This document shows, one piece after another, positions 47,606 to 58,655 of a stretch of DNA of 64,000 nt. The notes below the pieces were generated by a model that was given only the letters and a program-made list of their open reading frames with translations, did not search any database and was not told the origin of the DNA. The translations under genes were made by a program, and so were the position numbers. The DNA is from Metarhizium brunneum (Eukaryota; Ascomycota; Sordariomycetes; Hypocreales; Clavicipitaceae), in NCBI RefSeq assembly GCF_013426205.1, contig NC_089427.1, forward strand, positions 3,038,001-3,102,000, read 5' to 3'. How positions within the stretch are numbered: position 1 is the first letter of the stretch; every line of letters starts with the position of its first letter.

Positions 47606-48949
47606 ATGTTGCTTCAAATTTCTGCAAGCTTCCTGGCTGTCGCCAGCGTCGTCTCTGCTACTCCCTGCAAGTCTCAAGACGGCTGGGAGACCAGGTATAC
47701 CGCTACTGGCACGGCCGATGTTGCAAAGGCTGCTGCTACAGCAAAGACCAGCAGCCCTACAAGCCATGTGAAGGGCAAGGCCTTTGACAGACTTGCCATT
47801 ATTTACTTTGAGAACCAGAACTATGACAAATCCTTTGGTGACCGTAAGTGATTTCCCAGGGCACCTTTTAGAGGAAGAATCTCCGATATTGGAACGGCAG
47901 GTCTAATATTTAGTACAGCCAACTTTAACTGGTTCACCAAGAAGGGTATTACTCTATCCAACTACTTCGCCGTTACTCACCCTTCTGAGCCCAACTACAT
48001 GGCCTCCATTGCCGGTGATTACTTTGGTATGGAGAACGACGCCTTCACCCGCTCGCCTCGCAATATCTCCACAGTGATTGATCTCCTCGACACCAAGGGC
48101 ATTTCGTGGGGTCACTATCAGGAAGACATGCCTTTCTCTGGCTTCGAGGGCAACGCCTACCGCAACCAGAAGAACGGTGCCAACGACTACGTCCGCAAGC
48201 ACAACCCTGCTGTTCTACACGACAGCATTACCCACTCTGAGAAAAAGCTGTCGCAAATCAAGAACCTGTCTCTTATTGATACCTCGCGCTCCATGTTTCA
48301 CAAGGACCTCAAGGATAACAAGCTCCCCCAGTGGATGTTCATCACACCCAACATGACCTCCGATGGTCACGACACCTCCGTCACCGTCGCTGGTGTCTGG
48401 TGCCGCAAGTTCCTTGAGCCCCTTCTCGAGGACAAGAACTTCATGCAAAACACCCTTGTCCTGGTCACCTGGGACGAGAACGAGTCGTATGCTGCCCGTA
48501 ACAACATTCTGGGTATCCTTCTGGGTGACGCTGTTCCCAAGGAGCTCGTGGGCACTGAGGACAAGAACTTCTACAATCATTATTCCGAGATTGCCACTGT
48601 CTCTGCAAATTGGGACCTTCCCACCCTTGGCCGATGGGATGTCGGTGCCAATGTCTTCAAGGTGGTTGCGGATAAGACTGGTGACAAGCTCCGCCAGTGG
48701 AGATCACAGGAACAACTCCAGAGCATGTACTGGAACTACTCGTATGCTGGCCAGTATAACGACCAGGGCGGAAACAAGATCTTTCCTAAGCCCAACCTCG
48801 ATCTCGACAAGGCGTACAACGGCCGTCCTATTCTCCAGTCTGTCAAGGACACCTGGAAGAATAGCAAGGCTCCTACTTATTACGAAGACACAATTGAGAC
48901 CCCTGATGGTCTGCATCCCCCTGAGGGGTATGAGCCCGAGAGCGAATAA
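47606..48949 (+). CDS. Secreted acid phosphatase (phosphoesterase family)
   Basis: Exons 47606-47843 and 47919-48949 give 422 residues. A cleavable signal peptide is clear (MLLQISASFLAVASVVSATP). The core begins FDRLAIIYFENQNYDKSFGD and contains HPSEPNYMASIAGDYFG and NTLVLVTWDENESY, landmarks of the PF04185-type phosphoesterase/acid phosphatase family that includes Aspergillus phosphate-repressible acid phosphatases. Expected role is release of inorganic phosphate from organic phosphates outside the cell. The intron donor GTAAGT and acceptor TACAG join GAC C|CC AAC as DPNFNW. Several N-glycosylation sequons are present. Typical codon use is biased to C-ending codons, suggesting good expression. 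I saw no CACGTG phosphate-response box immediately upstream. Confidence 0.9.
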
Positions 48950-49206
48950 AAATGGTTACGAACATCGATTACTTTACTATAGATGAAATGGACTGGGTGG
49001 TGGAAAAATGCGAGGGCTGTAGTATCAAGGATGAATCCGAATCATGGCCAAGTACTAGATTCCTTGAGAACCTGGAGGGAGAGAACGTTTAGAAAGTAAC
49101 AACACTGTATTGTACAGAAATAGATGACCCTGCTACACGTACCTGCCAGACTTGGAACAGAACAGCGGCCAGCAAAAAGTTATCGTTGGCCTCTGCGTGT
49201 GCTAAC

Positions 49207-49238
49207 GGCCCAGCGGCCCAGCGGCCCAGCGGCCCAGC
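49207..49238. repeat. 8-bp tandem repeat GGCCCAGC x4
   Basis: Four perfect head-to-tail copies, ending two bases before the 18-bp palindrome. Confidence 0.95.
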
Positions 49239-49239
49239 C

Positions 49240-49257
49240 CTGCGATGATCATCGCAG
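49240..49257. repeat. Perfect 18-bp palindrome CTGCGATGATCATCGCAG
   Basis: The sequence is identical to its reverse complement over 18 bases with no loop. It could be a dimeric protein-binding site or a cruciform-prone element. Confidence 0.95.
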
Positions 49258-50723
49258 TTACTCTTCTTACTACTATCCTTGGACCGGCTCACTCTTTCTT
49301 CCATTTGGAGCCGAACTTGTGGTGACAGTGAGGCTTGGTGATACGCATTGTAACATTGAAAACAACAATAGTTTCTCGATACCCATTCCGTGCTCCGTTT
49401 GTTTGCTTGTGTGGTACGAACAAAGTTGTACGGAGTGCTCTGTAGTACTGCCCAGTGCCAATGAGTTTTGCCCAGACAGCCAGTTGCTAGTCTAGCCAAG
49501 CCGGCCCGGAGCCACAGGCGCGCGGAGTAAGCCGCATTTGCGTCCAGACGGTCATCGGGGCCCCAGGGATTCCCTGGTCTCGTAGGAGAGTAGCGGTCCC
49601 CACAGAGATCCTGGGTCCAGCACGCCGTCAGTTCGTCCCTGCTGGCCTCCTCCACCTGGCTCAAAGCAACACCGACGGGGAGAAAGTGGTGGTCGAATCA
49701 GTGGCCAGGCGTTCTTAAGCAGAGCACGTGGGAGGGCCTATTCGCTACCGAATTTGTACTTGAGATTTGGGCCCGGCCCATGTTTATGCAGGCATCTGTG
49801 CGAGCACAGAGAACCAATCCGCACGAGAGGGGAAAAAGACATGTCTTTAGTGACTTTTTGAGCGTATCGGAGCCTGTTTACATCAGCGGATTACTGTGAT
49901 GCGGGTGGCTTTTGCTCTCTGGGTCGGTCTACTCCGTGGCTTGGCGCGAAGCGCAAACCCCAGTTGATGCAGTTCCAGTGCTCACAAGCCGGCCTCGTGC
50001 CCGATATTCTTGTAGAGGAGATCTATTCGCCGATACTCCGTGCTGGACGGGGACTCCGCCCTCCTTAGCGGGGGATTAGTGAGCACGTGGAGGTTGGTAG
50101 CTCAGTGATGCAGGGCCGTACATGCAATGGATGTACCATCGTGGACTCTGGTGGGAGGTGTCAATACCCAGCCGGGATAGAATGATAATGTGGGGTGAAG
50201 TCGATCAGGGTGGTGGATCGCAGCGGCAGCCACTTTCCGTTCCTGGCCTGCCACTGAATGGGTTGCGCCTCGTCCATCCAGGACGGCAGGAGTGAGCACT
50301 TGCTGGTTGAACATTGCCCTTTGCTCCTGCCCCGACCTATAGACAGCTCATGTTTTTCAAAGTTACTCGCCAGTTAAAGATGCAATTACACCGAAGACAC
50401 AGTCCACTGTGCACCTCATTTGAACAACTGCTCCATCTCTTGGACTCGAGTTCATCTGTTGGTTGATTTCGCTATGAACCATTTTTAAACTTGTTGCATT
50501 CTCCTCAACGCTGGTTACTGCGCTTCCCTGTTCTTCCTGAGCTTAAGCTCGACATTTTTAACTCGGTTCATGACCAATGTAATATTTTAACCACCTTTGT
50601 CATCGCAACCAGTTCACTACGACGCACATTAACCAGCTCGCGACGTCATTTTCTTTTTTCGGCAAAGAATGTGAGCATAGAAAAACACCATCGTACACTA
50701 TTCTATTACCCTAGCTTGCCATA

Positions 50724-51542
50724 ATGTCCAAGCAGAGCCCTTGCTTAACTCGTTTTCTTTCCGACTTCACCCTCGGATTTTCCGATGGCCTGACCGTCCC
50801 ATTTGCCCTCACCGCAGGGCTCAGCTCACTGGGAAGAGCTGATACCGTCATATATGCAGGCCTCGCCGAGTTGTGTGCCGGAAGCATCAGTATGGGCATC
50901 GGTGGATATCTATCCACATTGGATGAGGTTCCCCATCCAACCGGGAAGAAAGACGACCTCGATAGCAACGGTGACGAGGAGGAGTTGAGGGGGATGTTGC
51001 GCGATGGAAGCTCAAGGGCCTCATCTAGTCATCTTAGCGACAATTTGGACGAAAAGTATCTGGAACAAGAATCGAAAGAGGACCTTATAAGGAGCCATCT
51101 TGAGCCGCTGGCTCTACCACCTGCCACAGTCCTGGAGATTCTCGTGATACTGAGAAGTCGCCCTGACGGTGTTGGAGGAACAGCCTGCCGTCTGCAGCAA
51201 CAAAATGCTGCGACAGAGCCGTTGTCGGATCAGCTACCAATCTGGCCCGTCGCCTCGGGTCTATCCATCTCGCTGGGGTATGTCGTTGGCAGTATCATCC
51301 CCCTCTTCCCATACTTCTTTACTTCAACAGTTGGTAGAGGTCTGCACTGGAGCATTGCTTTATGCTTGATAGCGCTCATGACATTTGGATCAAGCAAGAG
51401 CTGGATACTCCGTGGTGAAGAGAGGAGTGTCAAGAGAAGCTTGTGGGAAGGCCTTCAAATGCTCGTTCTTGGAAGCTTAGCCGCAGGCGCTGCGGTTCTC
51501 TGTGTGAATCTCGTTGGTGCAGGCTCTGAACCTGGCCATTGA
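50724..51542 (+). CDS. Vacuolar iron/manganese transporter (CCC1/VIT1 family)
   Basis: Single-exon gene of 272 codons. N-terminal SDFTLGFSDGLTVPFALTAG and DTVIYAGLAELCAGSISMGI are the conserved first two membrane helices of CCC1/VIT1 proteins, which move Fe2+ or Mn2+ from cytosol into the vacuole. A charged cytosolic loop of about 100 residues (81-175, acidic, Ser-rich) carries the Glu-rich metal-binding region (DEKYLEQESKEDLIRSHLEP). The C-terminal half has three more hydrophobic helices (ASGLSISLGYVVGSIIPLFP, WSIALCLIALMTFG, LVLGSLAAGAAVLCVNLVGA). The length is a little shorter than the roughly 320-residue yeast CCC1. Loss of iron storage function is not suggested by any missing part I can see. 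Confidence 0.87.
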   Translation: MSKQSPCLTRFLSDFTLGFSDGLTVPFALTAGLSSLGRADTVIYAGLAELCAGSISMGIGGYLSTLDEVPHPTGKKDDLDSNGDEEELRGMLRDGSSRASSSHLSDNLDEKYLEQESKEDLIRSHLEPLALPPATVLEILVILRSRPDGVGGTACRLQQQNAATEPLSDQLPIWPVASGLSISLGYVVGSIIPLFPYFFTSTVGRGLHWSIALCLIALMTFGSSKSWILRGEERSVKRSLWEGLQMLVLGSLAAGAAVLCVNLVGAGSEPGH

Positions 51543-52209
51543 TATTTGCTCTTCAAATAAGTTCTATTATGGCATTTTGGCAATTCGTTCGGCCCTATGG
51601 TTTTGGGGAAATGGTCAATTGGGGATAAAGGTATAAAATTATTCATGTATTCACTATTGAGTCAGAATTAACGAATAGGACCCGGTCAAAGCAGATGTGT
51701 GGCAATGAAGAATCTGTTTGCCCTCTCACCACCCCAAACTGCCGCTTGATTACACCGGGCGAATCTTTGCGCAGCTGTTGACAGTGACGACGAGTGAATC
51801 ATTGCTTGCAGGTAATAAAGTGTATATTGGTTCACAGCTATACGCCGGAGACATCATTCACTCCAGCCTTAGGTACCAGGCTCGCTTAGTAGGTGGAGTG
51901 GTTATTTAACACCTCTTTCAACCCAACGCATCAGAACTTTAACCACGATATTTATTTACCAACTTGCATCTTAAAGATACTGTAGTTTCAAACTATATCC
52001 TCTCCGACGAAAGAACACTGCCTCGACTTCGCACAGAGAGCAAATAGTGAGATCCACGTTATACATTGACCAAACCAGGCACATTCTTATGGAATTAAAA
52101 GTATGTTTATATTTTTCGAGTAAGATAAGAACGCCGATATTCTCGATGACTAATTATTCCCGTTACAGAGGAGGCGCTACAAAAGTGAGCGTCACGTAAC
52201 GGAACGACA
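51543..52209. other. Intergenic region, nothing coding seen
   Basis: 670 AT-rich bases between the CCC1-type gene and the uncharacterised gene, same orientation. No repeat or RNA gene is apparent. Confidence 0.5.
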
Positions 52210-52851
52210 ATGCCACATCCAGTAGCACGCCCAACGCCTCCCGGCAAGGGCAAGGGCAAGGGCAAGCCGTCTGATTGTCAAGAAAAACGTCAATTTTTGG
52301 AAGAAAAGAACCATAAGAAGAGACTTCCAGACGGCGATAAAAGGTTGAATACATTGCACGCGGAAGATGCCATTGCAGAAGATGATGACTCATCGGAGAC
52401 ACTCAGCAATGGTTTGCCGCCTGATGCCAGAAAGCTCGATTCGTGTGATGAATTAGTCCTCGATCACATAGAAAGCTTTTCAGATGATCCGTGGCAAGGA
52501 CCACCTCAATGCTACGAAATTCCGTGGACAATTTTGTTTGGGAATGTGGGCAGGCAAAGAGAGGACGCCGAAGTTGAAGCTGTGAAGGAACTGATTCGAC
52601 AAGCTGAAGCGGTTGGGCTGATTGGGGGAGGTGTGCGCTCGGAGGAACATGACGAAATACCCATTGATCTTGACGGGAGGAGTATTTTGGATCGGAGTGA
52701 TGCCCTTTGGGATAGGTTAGTTCTTGGAAGCGTACCGTTTGACTTTGGCGACGGGGCTTTGGACAAGGCAAATGTTGATCCAGCAGGGACGGACGGGCAG
52801 GATGAGAATTGTGGCTGTTACAGAACGTCTGGATCTGACGGGATTGAGTAA
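52210..52851 (+). CDS. Uncharacterised acidic protein
   Basis: An ATG-initiated open frame of 213 codons that I do not recognise. It starts with a low-complexity basic stretch (PTPPGKGKGKGKPSD), then becomes acidic (HAEDAIAEDDDSSE), and includes a more ordered middle with CYEIPWTILFGN and DAEVEAVKELIRQAEAVGLI. There is no signal peptide or membrane segment. An opposite-strand frame of 122 codons overlaps it but has no better protein character. Composition looks like a real but lineage-restricted protein; it could also be one exon of a larger gene. The 5' GGCAAGGGCAAGGGCAAG sequence is a 6-bp repeat that may vary in copy number. Confidence 0.5.
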   Translation: MPHPVARPTPPGKGKGKGKPSDCQEKRQFLEEKNHKKRLPDGDKRLNTLHAEDAIAEDDDSSETLSNGLPPDARKLDSCDELVLDHIESFSDDPWQGPPQCYEIPWTILFGNVGRQREDAEVEAVKELIRQAEAVGLIGGGVRSEEHDEIPIDLDGRSILDRSDALWDRLVLGSVPFDFGDGALDKANVDPAGTDGQDENCGCYRTSGSDGIE

Positions 52852-53195
52852 GCTGCTAGGTTGCCGCCGTTTCGGAGTTGACTTTGGTTTGGACCGGTGA
52901 TGGCCTGCTGCGTATACCGACTAAATAGTACAGTTTGCAATAGCTCATCTTTAGAGGCAAAATAACCATGACCCGCATTTGTGAGCGTCACCCGTAGACT
53001 TGAGAGATGGTGTTGAAGGGATTCCGTAAGCGGAGAATTCAACACTAGCGAGTTGACTCACCTCATCCAGAGTCCAGACCAGTCACTTCACCGCAACATA
53101 TTTAAAACAACGCCTCAACAACCACAACCGTTACCAATACTCAACCCTTCTTTACAAAGAAAGGGTGAGCAAACTCCGCAAAACTCAACTGGAGA
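52852..53195. other. Short intergenic region
   Basis: 340 bases between the uncharacterised gene and the GNAT gene; expected to hold the promoter of the latter. No other element is seen. Confidence 0.5.
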
Positions 53196-53828
53196 ATGCC
53201 ACCGCCAAACAGAATCCTCACATCGCCTAACCCTCCCTCGCCCGAGCCAGGGACAGTCCTCCTCGAAACACCACGGCTCATCCTCCGCCGCTACAAGCTG
53301 TCAGACGCTCCGACGCTCGCCTCCGTCGGGGACCATGATGAAGTTGCCGCTACCCTCAGCGACAGGTTCCCGTCACCCTACACCGTCGAAGCCGCCTCCG
53401 AGTTTATAGCAACCTGCGGCAACGGCGCGGATCCGCACTATCCCACACACGGGGCCATCATGCTCAAGCCCAACACGCCGGATAACCTGACGACGGCGCC
53501 GGTCATGATTGGGGGCTTTGGATTTCTCCCGCAACAGGATGTCTTTTACAGGACGTGGGCAGTGGGTTATTTCCTGACCCCGTCGGCCTGGGGCAAGGGA
53601 TATGGTACGGAGGCGATTGCCGCGGCGGTGCGGTGGGCGTTTGAGACGTGGCCTGGTTTGCTGAGGGTTGATGGGCGGGCGTTCTCGTCGAATCCGGCGA
53701 GTGTGAGGGTTATGGAAAAGAGCGGGTTTGTGAGGGAGGGCGTCAGGAGGCGGGCGGTTGAGAAGGGCGGCGTTGTTTGGGATATTGTTGCTTTGGGGGT
53801 TGTGAGGAGTGATTTGGGGTTAGGATAG
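53196..53828 (+). CDS. GNAT-family N-acetyltransferase (RimJ/RimL-like)
   Basis: Single exon of 210 codons. It begins with a Pro-rich leader then LETPRLILRRYKLSDAPTLA, the standard start of the Acetyltransf_3 (RimJ/RimL) subgroup. The acetyl-CoA loop is WGKGYGTEAIAAAVRWAFE, preceded by AVGYFLTP, and SSNPASVRVMEKSGFVREG is the terminal motif. These enzymes acetylate amines, often the N-terminus of a protein or a small molecule; the substrate is unknown. GC content is high. An open frame in another register overlaps the first half and is a shadow. Confidence 0.87.
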   Translation: MPPPNRILTSPNPPSPEPGTVLLETPRLILRRYKLSDAPTLASVGDHDEVAATLSDRFPSPYTVEAASEFIATCGNGADPHYPTHGAIMLKPNTPDNLTTAPVMIGGFGFLPQQDVFYRTWAVGYFLTPSAWGKGYGTEAIAAAVRWAFETWPGLLRVDGRAFSSNPASVRVMEKSGFVREGVRRRAVEKGGVVWDIVALGVVRSDLGLG

Positions 53829-54628
53829 ATTGAGTGTGGGATTGCTTCTTGTGCGGATTATGGAGAGCCACGCTTTATGACGAACGAACGAAGATGGAGG
53901 AAATCTTTCTTTGCCATCTATCTAGACGGTGTGGCTGCTATGCCTGGCTCTTTTTTATGCATCGGAGTTTTCGACATCACTTACCTGCAGGCGGTTGACG
54001 TATGATGTATCTGAATCAAATCAGCCAAGTGAAACTGGCTTTCCACAATCCATTGGGTTTTAAGAAGTCTCTGCGTTATCATTGTAATATCTGGATGCCT
54101 CTCGGGGTGATTACTACCATTACAATGATACTCCTTTTCCACCAACGGTCTCCTTGAAATGAAACTCGACTTTCATTTTAGAGAAGAAAGTTAGAAAAAA
54201 AAGATAAGATAAATGGTACAACTCTCTGTCGATAGTCGGATACTCTCGTGTTGAAGGCAGGGTTGTGTGCAAGACGAAGATCTGGTGTCATCTGAAACCT
54301 TGCAAGTCCGAATTGCATGTGGAGTCGAACAGTCAAGCTGGCCGTGCTCTTAAAGTGGATCGTTGGCAAGCTTCCTCTCTCCCGCAGTGAGAGTAATAGC
54401 TGCAATCTAACTGGTTGCCTGGCACGCAAAAATATTAAGCCGAACCCACCCCGGAACCCACCATCGCCTAAGCTGCCCCGAATATTGACGTGCAACATCC
54501 GGGACAACGGGCCATAACCACCAAGGCGATTTCTCCTCAGCCCACAAGCCATTGACTGCGAGCAAGAGGCTCTCCAGGAGGATCTCCAGTCTATCCTCTT
54601 GCTTCCGGCCCCTCTAATCTCGTTACCA
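53829..54628. other. Intergenic region upstream of the complex I 49-kDa gene
   Basis: 800 bases. A 197-codon frame on the minus strand spans 54178-54771 and overlaps the next gene; its product has no recognisable features, so it is rejected. No repeat is seen. Confidence 0.5.
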
Positions 54629-56199
54629 ATGGCTTCTTCACTGCAGAGGCTCGCTGGCCACGGCGCCAAGCGTCTCTGCCTGCGTCCTGCCACACAACTT
54701 GCAACTCGGCCCTTCTCGACGACACGTTTTCGAAAATATGCTACTCCCGAGCCCATGGGCACTAGGCTCATCCCCGTCGATGACGATTTTGCCCATCCCA
54801 GCGATCCCTACGGCACAACGCAGCATATCCCCGGCGCCGTTCAAAAGTCGCGCGAGAACTCGGTCGAGGACCGCAAGGTCAGGCATTATACTGTCAACTT
54901 CGGCCCACAGCATCCCGCTGCCCACGGTGTGCTTCGACTAATTCTCGAGCTCAATGGCGAAGAAATCATCCGCGCCGACCCTCACGTTGGCCTCCTCCAC
55001 CGGGGCACTGAGAAGTTGATCGAATACAAGTCCTATCTCCAGGCTCTGCCCTACTTCGACCGACTGGACTACGTTTCTATGATGACCAACGAGCAATGCT
55101 TTGCCCTCGCTGTTGAGAAGTTACTCAACATTGAGATTCCCGACCGCGCCAAATACATCCGTACCTTGTTTGGAGAGCTTACCCGAGTTCTGAATCATCT
55201 CATGTCTGTCCTGTCTCACGCAATGGATGTTGGTGCTCTCACGCCTTTCCTGTGGGGCTTCGAGGAGCGAGAGAAGCTCATGGTACGCATCTTCGCCTCA
55301 GTATATCCACGTCTTCTTTTGAGACCTTTAATGACGCTGACTATCCACTACAGGAGTTCTACGAACGTGTTTCCGGCGCACGTCTTCACGCAGCATACGT
55401 TCGCCCTGGTGGTGTTCATCAGGACATTCCCGTTGGTCTGCTGGATGACATCTATCAATGGGCCACCCAGTTTGGTGACCGCATCGACGAGACGGAAGAA
55501 ATGCTTACCGACAACCGCATCTGGATTGAGCGATTGAGAGGTGTTGGTGTTGTTTCCGCCGCTGAGGCCCTGAACCTGTCCTTTACCGGTGTCATGCTTC
55601 GAGGCTCTGGCGTCCCTTGGGATATCCGAAAGAGCCAACCCTACGACGCCTACGACAAGGTCGAGTTCGATGTTCCTGTTGGCAAGAATGGCGACTGCTA
55701 CGACCGCTACCTTTGCCGAATGGAGGAGTTCCGCCAGTCCCTGCGCATCATCCACCAGTGTCTGAACCAGATGCCTGCTGGCCCTGTCCGTGTTGAGGAT
55801 TACAAGGTCTCACCTCCCCCCCGTACTGCCATGAAGGAGAACATGGAGGCTCTCATTCATCACTTCCTTCTGTATACTAAGGGTTACGCCGTCCCCCCTG
55901 GCGAGACCTATTCCGTCATAGAGGCCCCCAAGGGTGAAATGGGTGTTTATGTTGTCAGCGACGGCAGCGAGCGTCCCTATAGGTGCCACATCCGTGCTCC
56001 TGGGTTTGCTCATCTGGGGGGTTTCGACCATGTCTCCAAAGGTCACTTGTTGGCCGATGCCGTCGCTGTAATTGGTACCATGGATTTGGTGTTTGGTAAG
56101 TTTTGATGGACCCCTCCCTTTTCTTTCACTTTCCAAAGTCGCAAATCTCTACATTTAAACACACGCTGACAATTTTACTCAGGCGAGGTCGATCGGTAA
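54629..56199 (+). CDS. nuo-49: NADH-ubiquinone oxidoreductase 49-kDa subunit (NDUFS2)
   Basis: Core subunit of mitochondrial complex I that helps form the ubiquinone-binding site at the peripheral arm. Exons 54629-55282, 55354-56095 and 56183-56199 give 470 residues, the expected size. An Arg-rich presequence ([20 protein letters not shown]) precedes the mature start; landmarks include [47 protein letters not shown] and [15 protein letters not shown]. The last exon is only 17 nt and supplies EVDR and the stop; without splicing the protein would end in KF, losing the conserved C-terminus. Introns are GTACGC...CTACAG and GTAAGT...CTCAG. Convergent with COQ6 downstream. Confidence 0.96.
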
Positions 56200-56454
56200 A
56201 TTTTGGGAAGAAGGGAGAAAAATGCCATCAAGATTTTTTATTTGTCTGTAGTCATAGCTGGCTGGGAGAACCTGTAAATACTCCATAGAAGTCTTCTTTT
56301 TTTTTTACCACCCACGCAGTCTCACTCAAGTGATGTACATCTTGTATACGTATACATGGGGTGTTATTGAAGATGTGCATGTGTTTTATTGTTACAATTA
56401 CTTTCTATACTACTATACACACCTCACTTTACACCACGAGGTGAGTCTGGTTGT

Positions 56455-57995
56455 CTATACGACTTTGACGCCGGTACCAGACGCCTGTCCCATGAAGAAA
56501 TTCTTTAGCGGTGATAGCATGTTGACAGCCTGCAAGCCGATAGATCGAAGACCAACCAGTGGTCCGCTTTCAACCGAGTAAATCTTGTGGAGCTTGTCGC
56601 ACACGCCCATCAGGACGTGGTTAGTAGCGTAACGCTCGCTATTGTAGCTCTCAAGTGACAATTGTGTCCCCAGATCTTGTCCGTGGGAAACGGCATATTC
56701 TATGGCCTTGACAAGGCTCTGCACGTCGCCTTGCCCCATGTTGAGGCCCTGTCCAGCCAGCGGGTGGACGGTGTGCGCGGCATCGCCGACAAGTGCAATT
56801 CGTTCACCTATATATGTATCTGCGTGGCGAAGCTTCAAGGGGAATGAAGCAATTGACCCCTCTTGCACGCCGACAACAGTCTGCGGGATGGCCTCGGCAT
56901 CCACGGGCGTGTGTTGTAATCTCCAGTTGTACTCGTCTTCTTGGCCCTCGGTTTGTGTGTGCATGTACCCCAGGTCGACGGAGCTAAGGCGGAATGCAGC
57001 GTTTACCAAGGCAATAAAGTCCTTGGGAGACAGCTTCTTCAAAAGCGCGGCGTTCTCTGGCGTCGTTGACCACACCAAGGTTGAATAATTCCCCGGTAGA
57101 GGGAGCATAGCCACGGGGCCGGTGGGCAAGAACCTCTGGTAGGCAATCTTGCTGAACTGTCCGCCCCAACCGTCTCCTTCCAGCTGCAGCGTCGCCACGA
57201 GCCCGTGTCTTCCGTAATCCCACCCACGGCTCTCGATGCCTGCAAAAGTCCGTACGGGACTGTTGGCCCCGTCGGCGCCAACGAGAAGTCGTGCAACTAG
57301 TGATTGACCGCCTGACAGGTGTACGACGGGCCAGTCGCGAAGATCCATATCTTCGGTCTCTTCGCCCAGGTCGATTTTCTCTACTCGCGAGTTGTCAAAA
57401 ATATCGATGCTTCCTAGTTCTTTGAGGCGCTTCAAAAGACCGGAAGTCAGGTTCAGGTTTTCCGTCATGTACGCAATCGTATTGCTGGGGCCGGAGCTGG
57501 CGGGGGGGTCGAATTCAATCCGGGCACCTGTGACGCCATCCCAAACTTGCATCTCGTGGAATTCTTGGATGCGGTCGCGCTTCATGTGTGTCCATGCTCC
57601 AATGGTATTGAGGTACTGGGCCGACGATGGGGTCACTGAGCTGCAGCGATTTGAGAACTGGGTTGGCGGGAGAGAGAAGGCGGCGGTCTTGGCTAGGTCT
57701 TGAGCTTCGATGAGGGCAACCCTTAGCCTGGAAGTGATGGGGCTTGCGCCTAGGATATTCGTTAGAGACTAAGTTCAAGATATCATTCAACCGAGACAGT
57801 AAGGTGCGTACGAAGCGCTGTGAGAAGACTGAGGCCAGCCGGGCCACCTCCAACGCAAACTACATCGTATATATCGTCTTTTGTAGTTGAATATGAACGC
57901 CGCCATTGGCTGCGGGCAGGTCGAGAGCAACTTCTGCAAACGGAATTCGAGGTTGTTATAAGACCCCGCGCCCCAGCCATTGTAGCCTGTGGCAT
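56455..57995 (-). CDS. COQ6: Ubiquinone biosynthesis monooxygenase COQ6
   Basis: FAD-dependent monooxygenase of the mitochondrial coenzyme Q complex, hydroxylating the C5 position of the ring. Exons on the minus strand are 57995-57812 and 57749-56455, giving 492 residues. An N-terminal Arg/Ser-rich presequence (CRSCSRPARSQWRRSYSTT) is followed by the FAD-binding motif DVVCVGGGPAGLSLLTALR with GxGxxG near residue 49-54. ARLLVGADGANSPVR is the DG motif, and GERIALVGDAAHTVHPLAGQ with GLNMGQGD is the second FAD signature. The intron (GTACGC, CTAAC branch, CCTAG) restores LRASPITSRLRVALIEAQD. Either the first ATG or the one five codons later could initiate. Functionally linked to the neighbouring complex I subunit through ubiquinone. 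Confidence 0.94.
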
Positions 57996-58655
57996 TGTTG
58001 CGTGTGGTCAATCACCACACAACATTAATTGGTGGTTGAAGGTGGACGAAGCTAGAGCTCTTGAGGTGGGACGATGTTATGCATTGCAATGCAAGTTCCA
58101 CCCCAATTCAGTACGTACCTAATGTACATACGGAGGTACTATGACAGGGCTGAGGGTGGCATTTGCGCCACATGTGGCAAGGCCACGCCAGCCTCTCGCT
58201 CCTGACTGGGCGGGCCGAGGATGCGCCGATTGTTGTATCATAGTTGCTACAGACAACGGGAGCCGTGGCTCCGTCAGTGGAGCTAGGACTCGATCAACAA
58301 CAATCATATCATCTTTGCCGACGATTTTGTAAACCTGTCATCCTTGCAATACTGCTTTGCAGGCTATAGTGCCGGCAACGCCCTTATTTTCGGATTTCCG
58401 TGTCAAGGTTGTCCTTTTCGGCAACCTAGTAGATGCCTCCCTCTCTCTGCAGGTCCGATAACCTGCGACCTTGGCCGCGACCGCTCCTCCTCGGCGGTCC
58501 TCCTCGGTTGACCTTGTCTCACCACCTTGTGTCGTTGCATTCCTCCGCGAAGCCAAGCCGCCACGGTTGCTAGACTTGCCATTGCGCATTCACATCTTGC
58601 CTTGCCAGGAACTTGCAACTTCATCAACCGCTGTGCGCTAACGCCGTCCGTCAAC
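57996..58655. promoter_or_regulatory. Divergent promoter region, COQ6 and SRC1
   Basis: 660 bases between two divergent start codons. A TACGGAGGTAC variant of the dispersed motif is at about 58130-58139. The frame of SRC1 extends upstream to 58527 from an ATG-less region, which I treat as untranslated. No other element is identified. Confidence 0.4.

Larger units (their letters stand above)
48950..50723. other. Intergenic region with tandem repeat and palindrome
   Basis: 1.8 kb between the phosphatase and the CCC1-type gene. It contains the GGCCCAGC array and palindrome at 49207-49257, TACGGAGTG near 49429, CACGTGGG at 49725-49732, and near the CCC1 start a CCAAT at about 50574 and a GACGTCAT element at about 50641. 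CCAAT plus a bZIP-like site would suit HapX-type iron control of a vacuolar iron transporter, but spacing was not tested against a defined consensus. No gene is recognised. Confidence 0.4.

Noticed and set aside
43940..51542. Idea of a dedicated iron or phosphate gene cluster
   Set aside because: Multicopper oxidase, acid phosphatase and CCC1-type transporter are separated by 1.6-1.8 kb, no Ftr1 permease or siderophore gene is present, and no shared regulatory motif was found.
54178..54771. 197-codon minus-strand frame upstream of the complex I gene
   Set aside because: It overlaps the first exon of a certain gene and has no recognisable domain.
58527..58655. Upstream extension of the SRC1 frame
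   Set aside because: The conserved HeH motif begins directly after the ATG at 58656, and the extension has no sequence character of its own.
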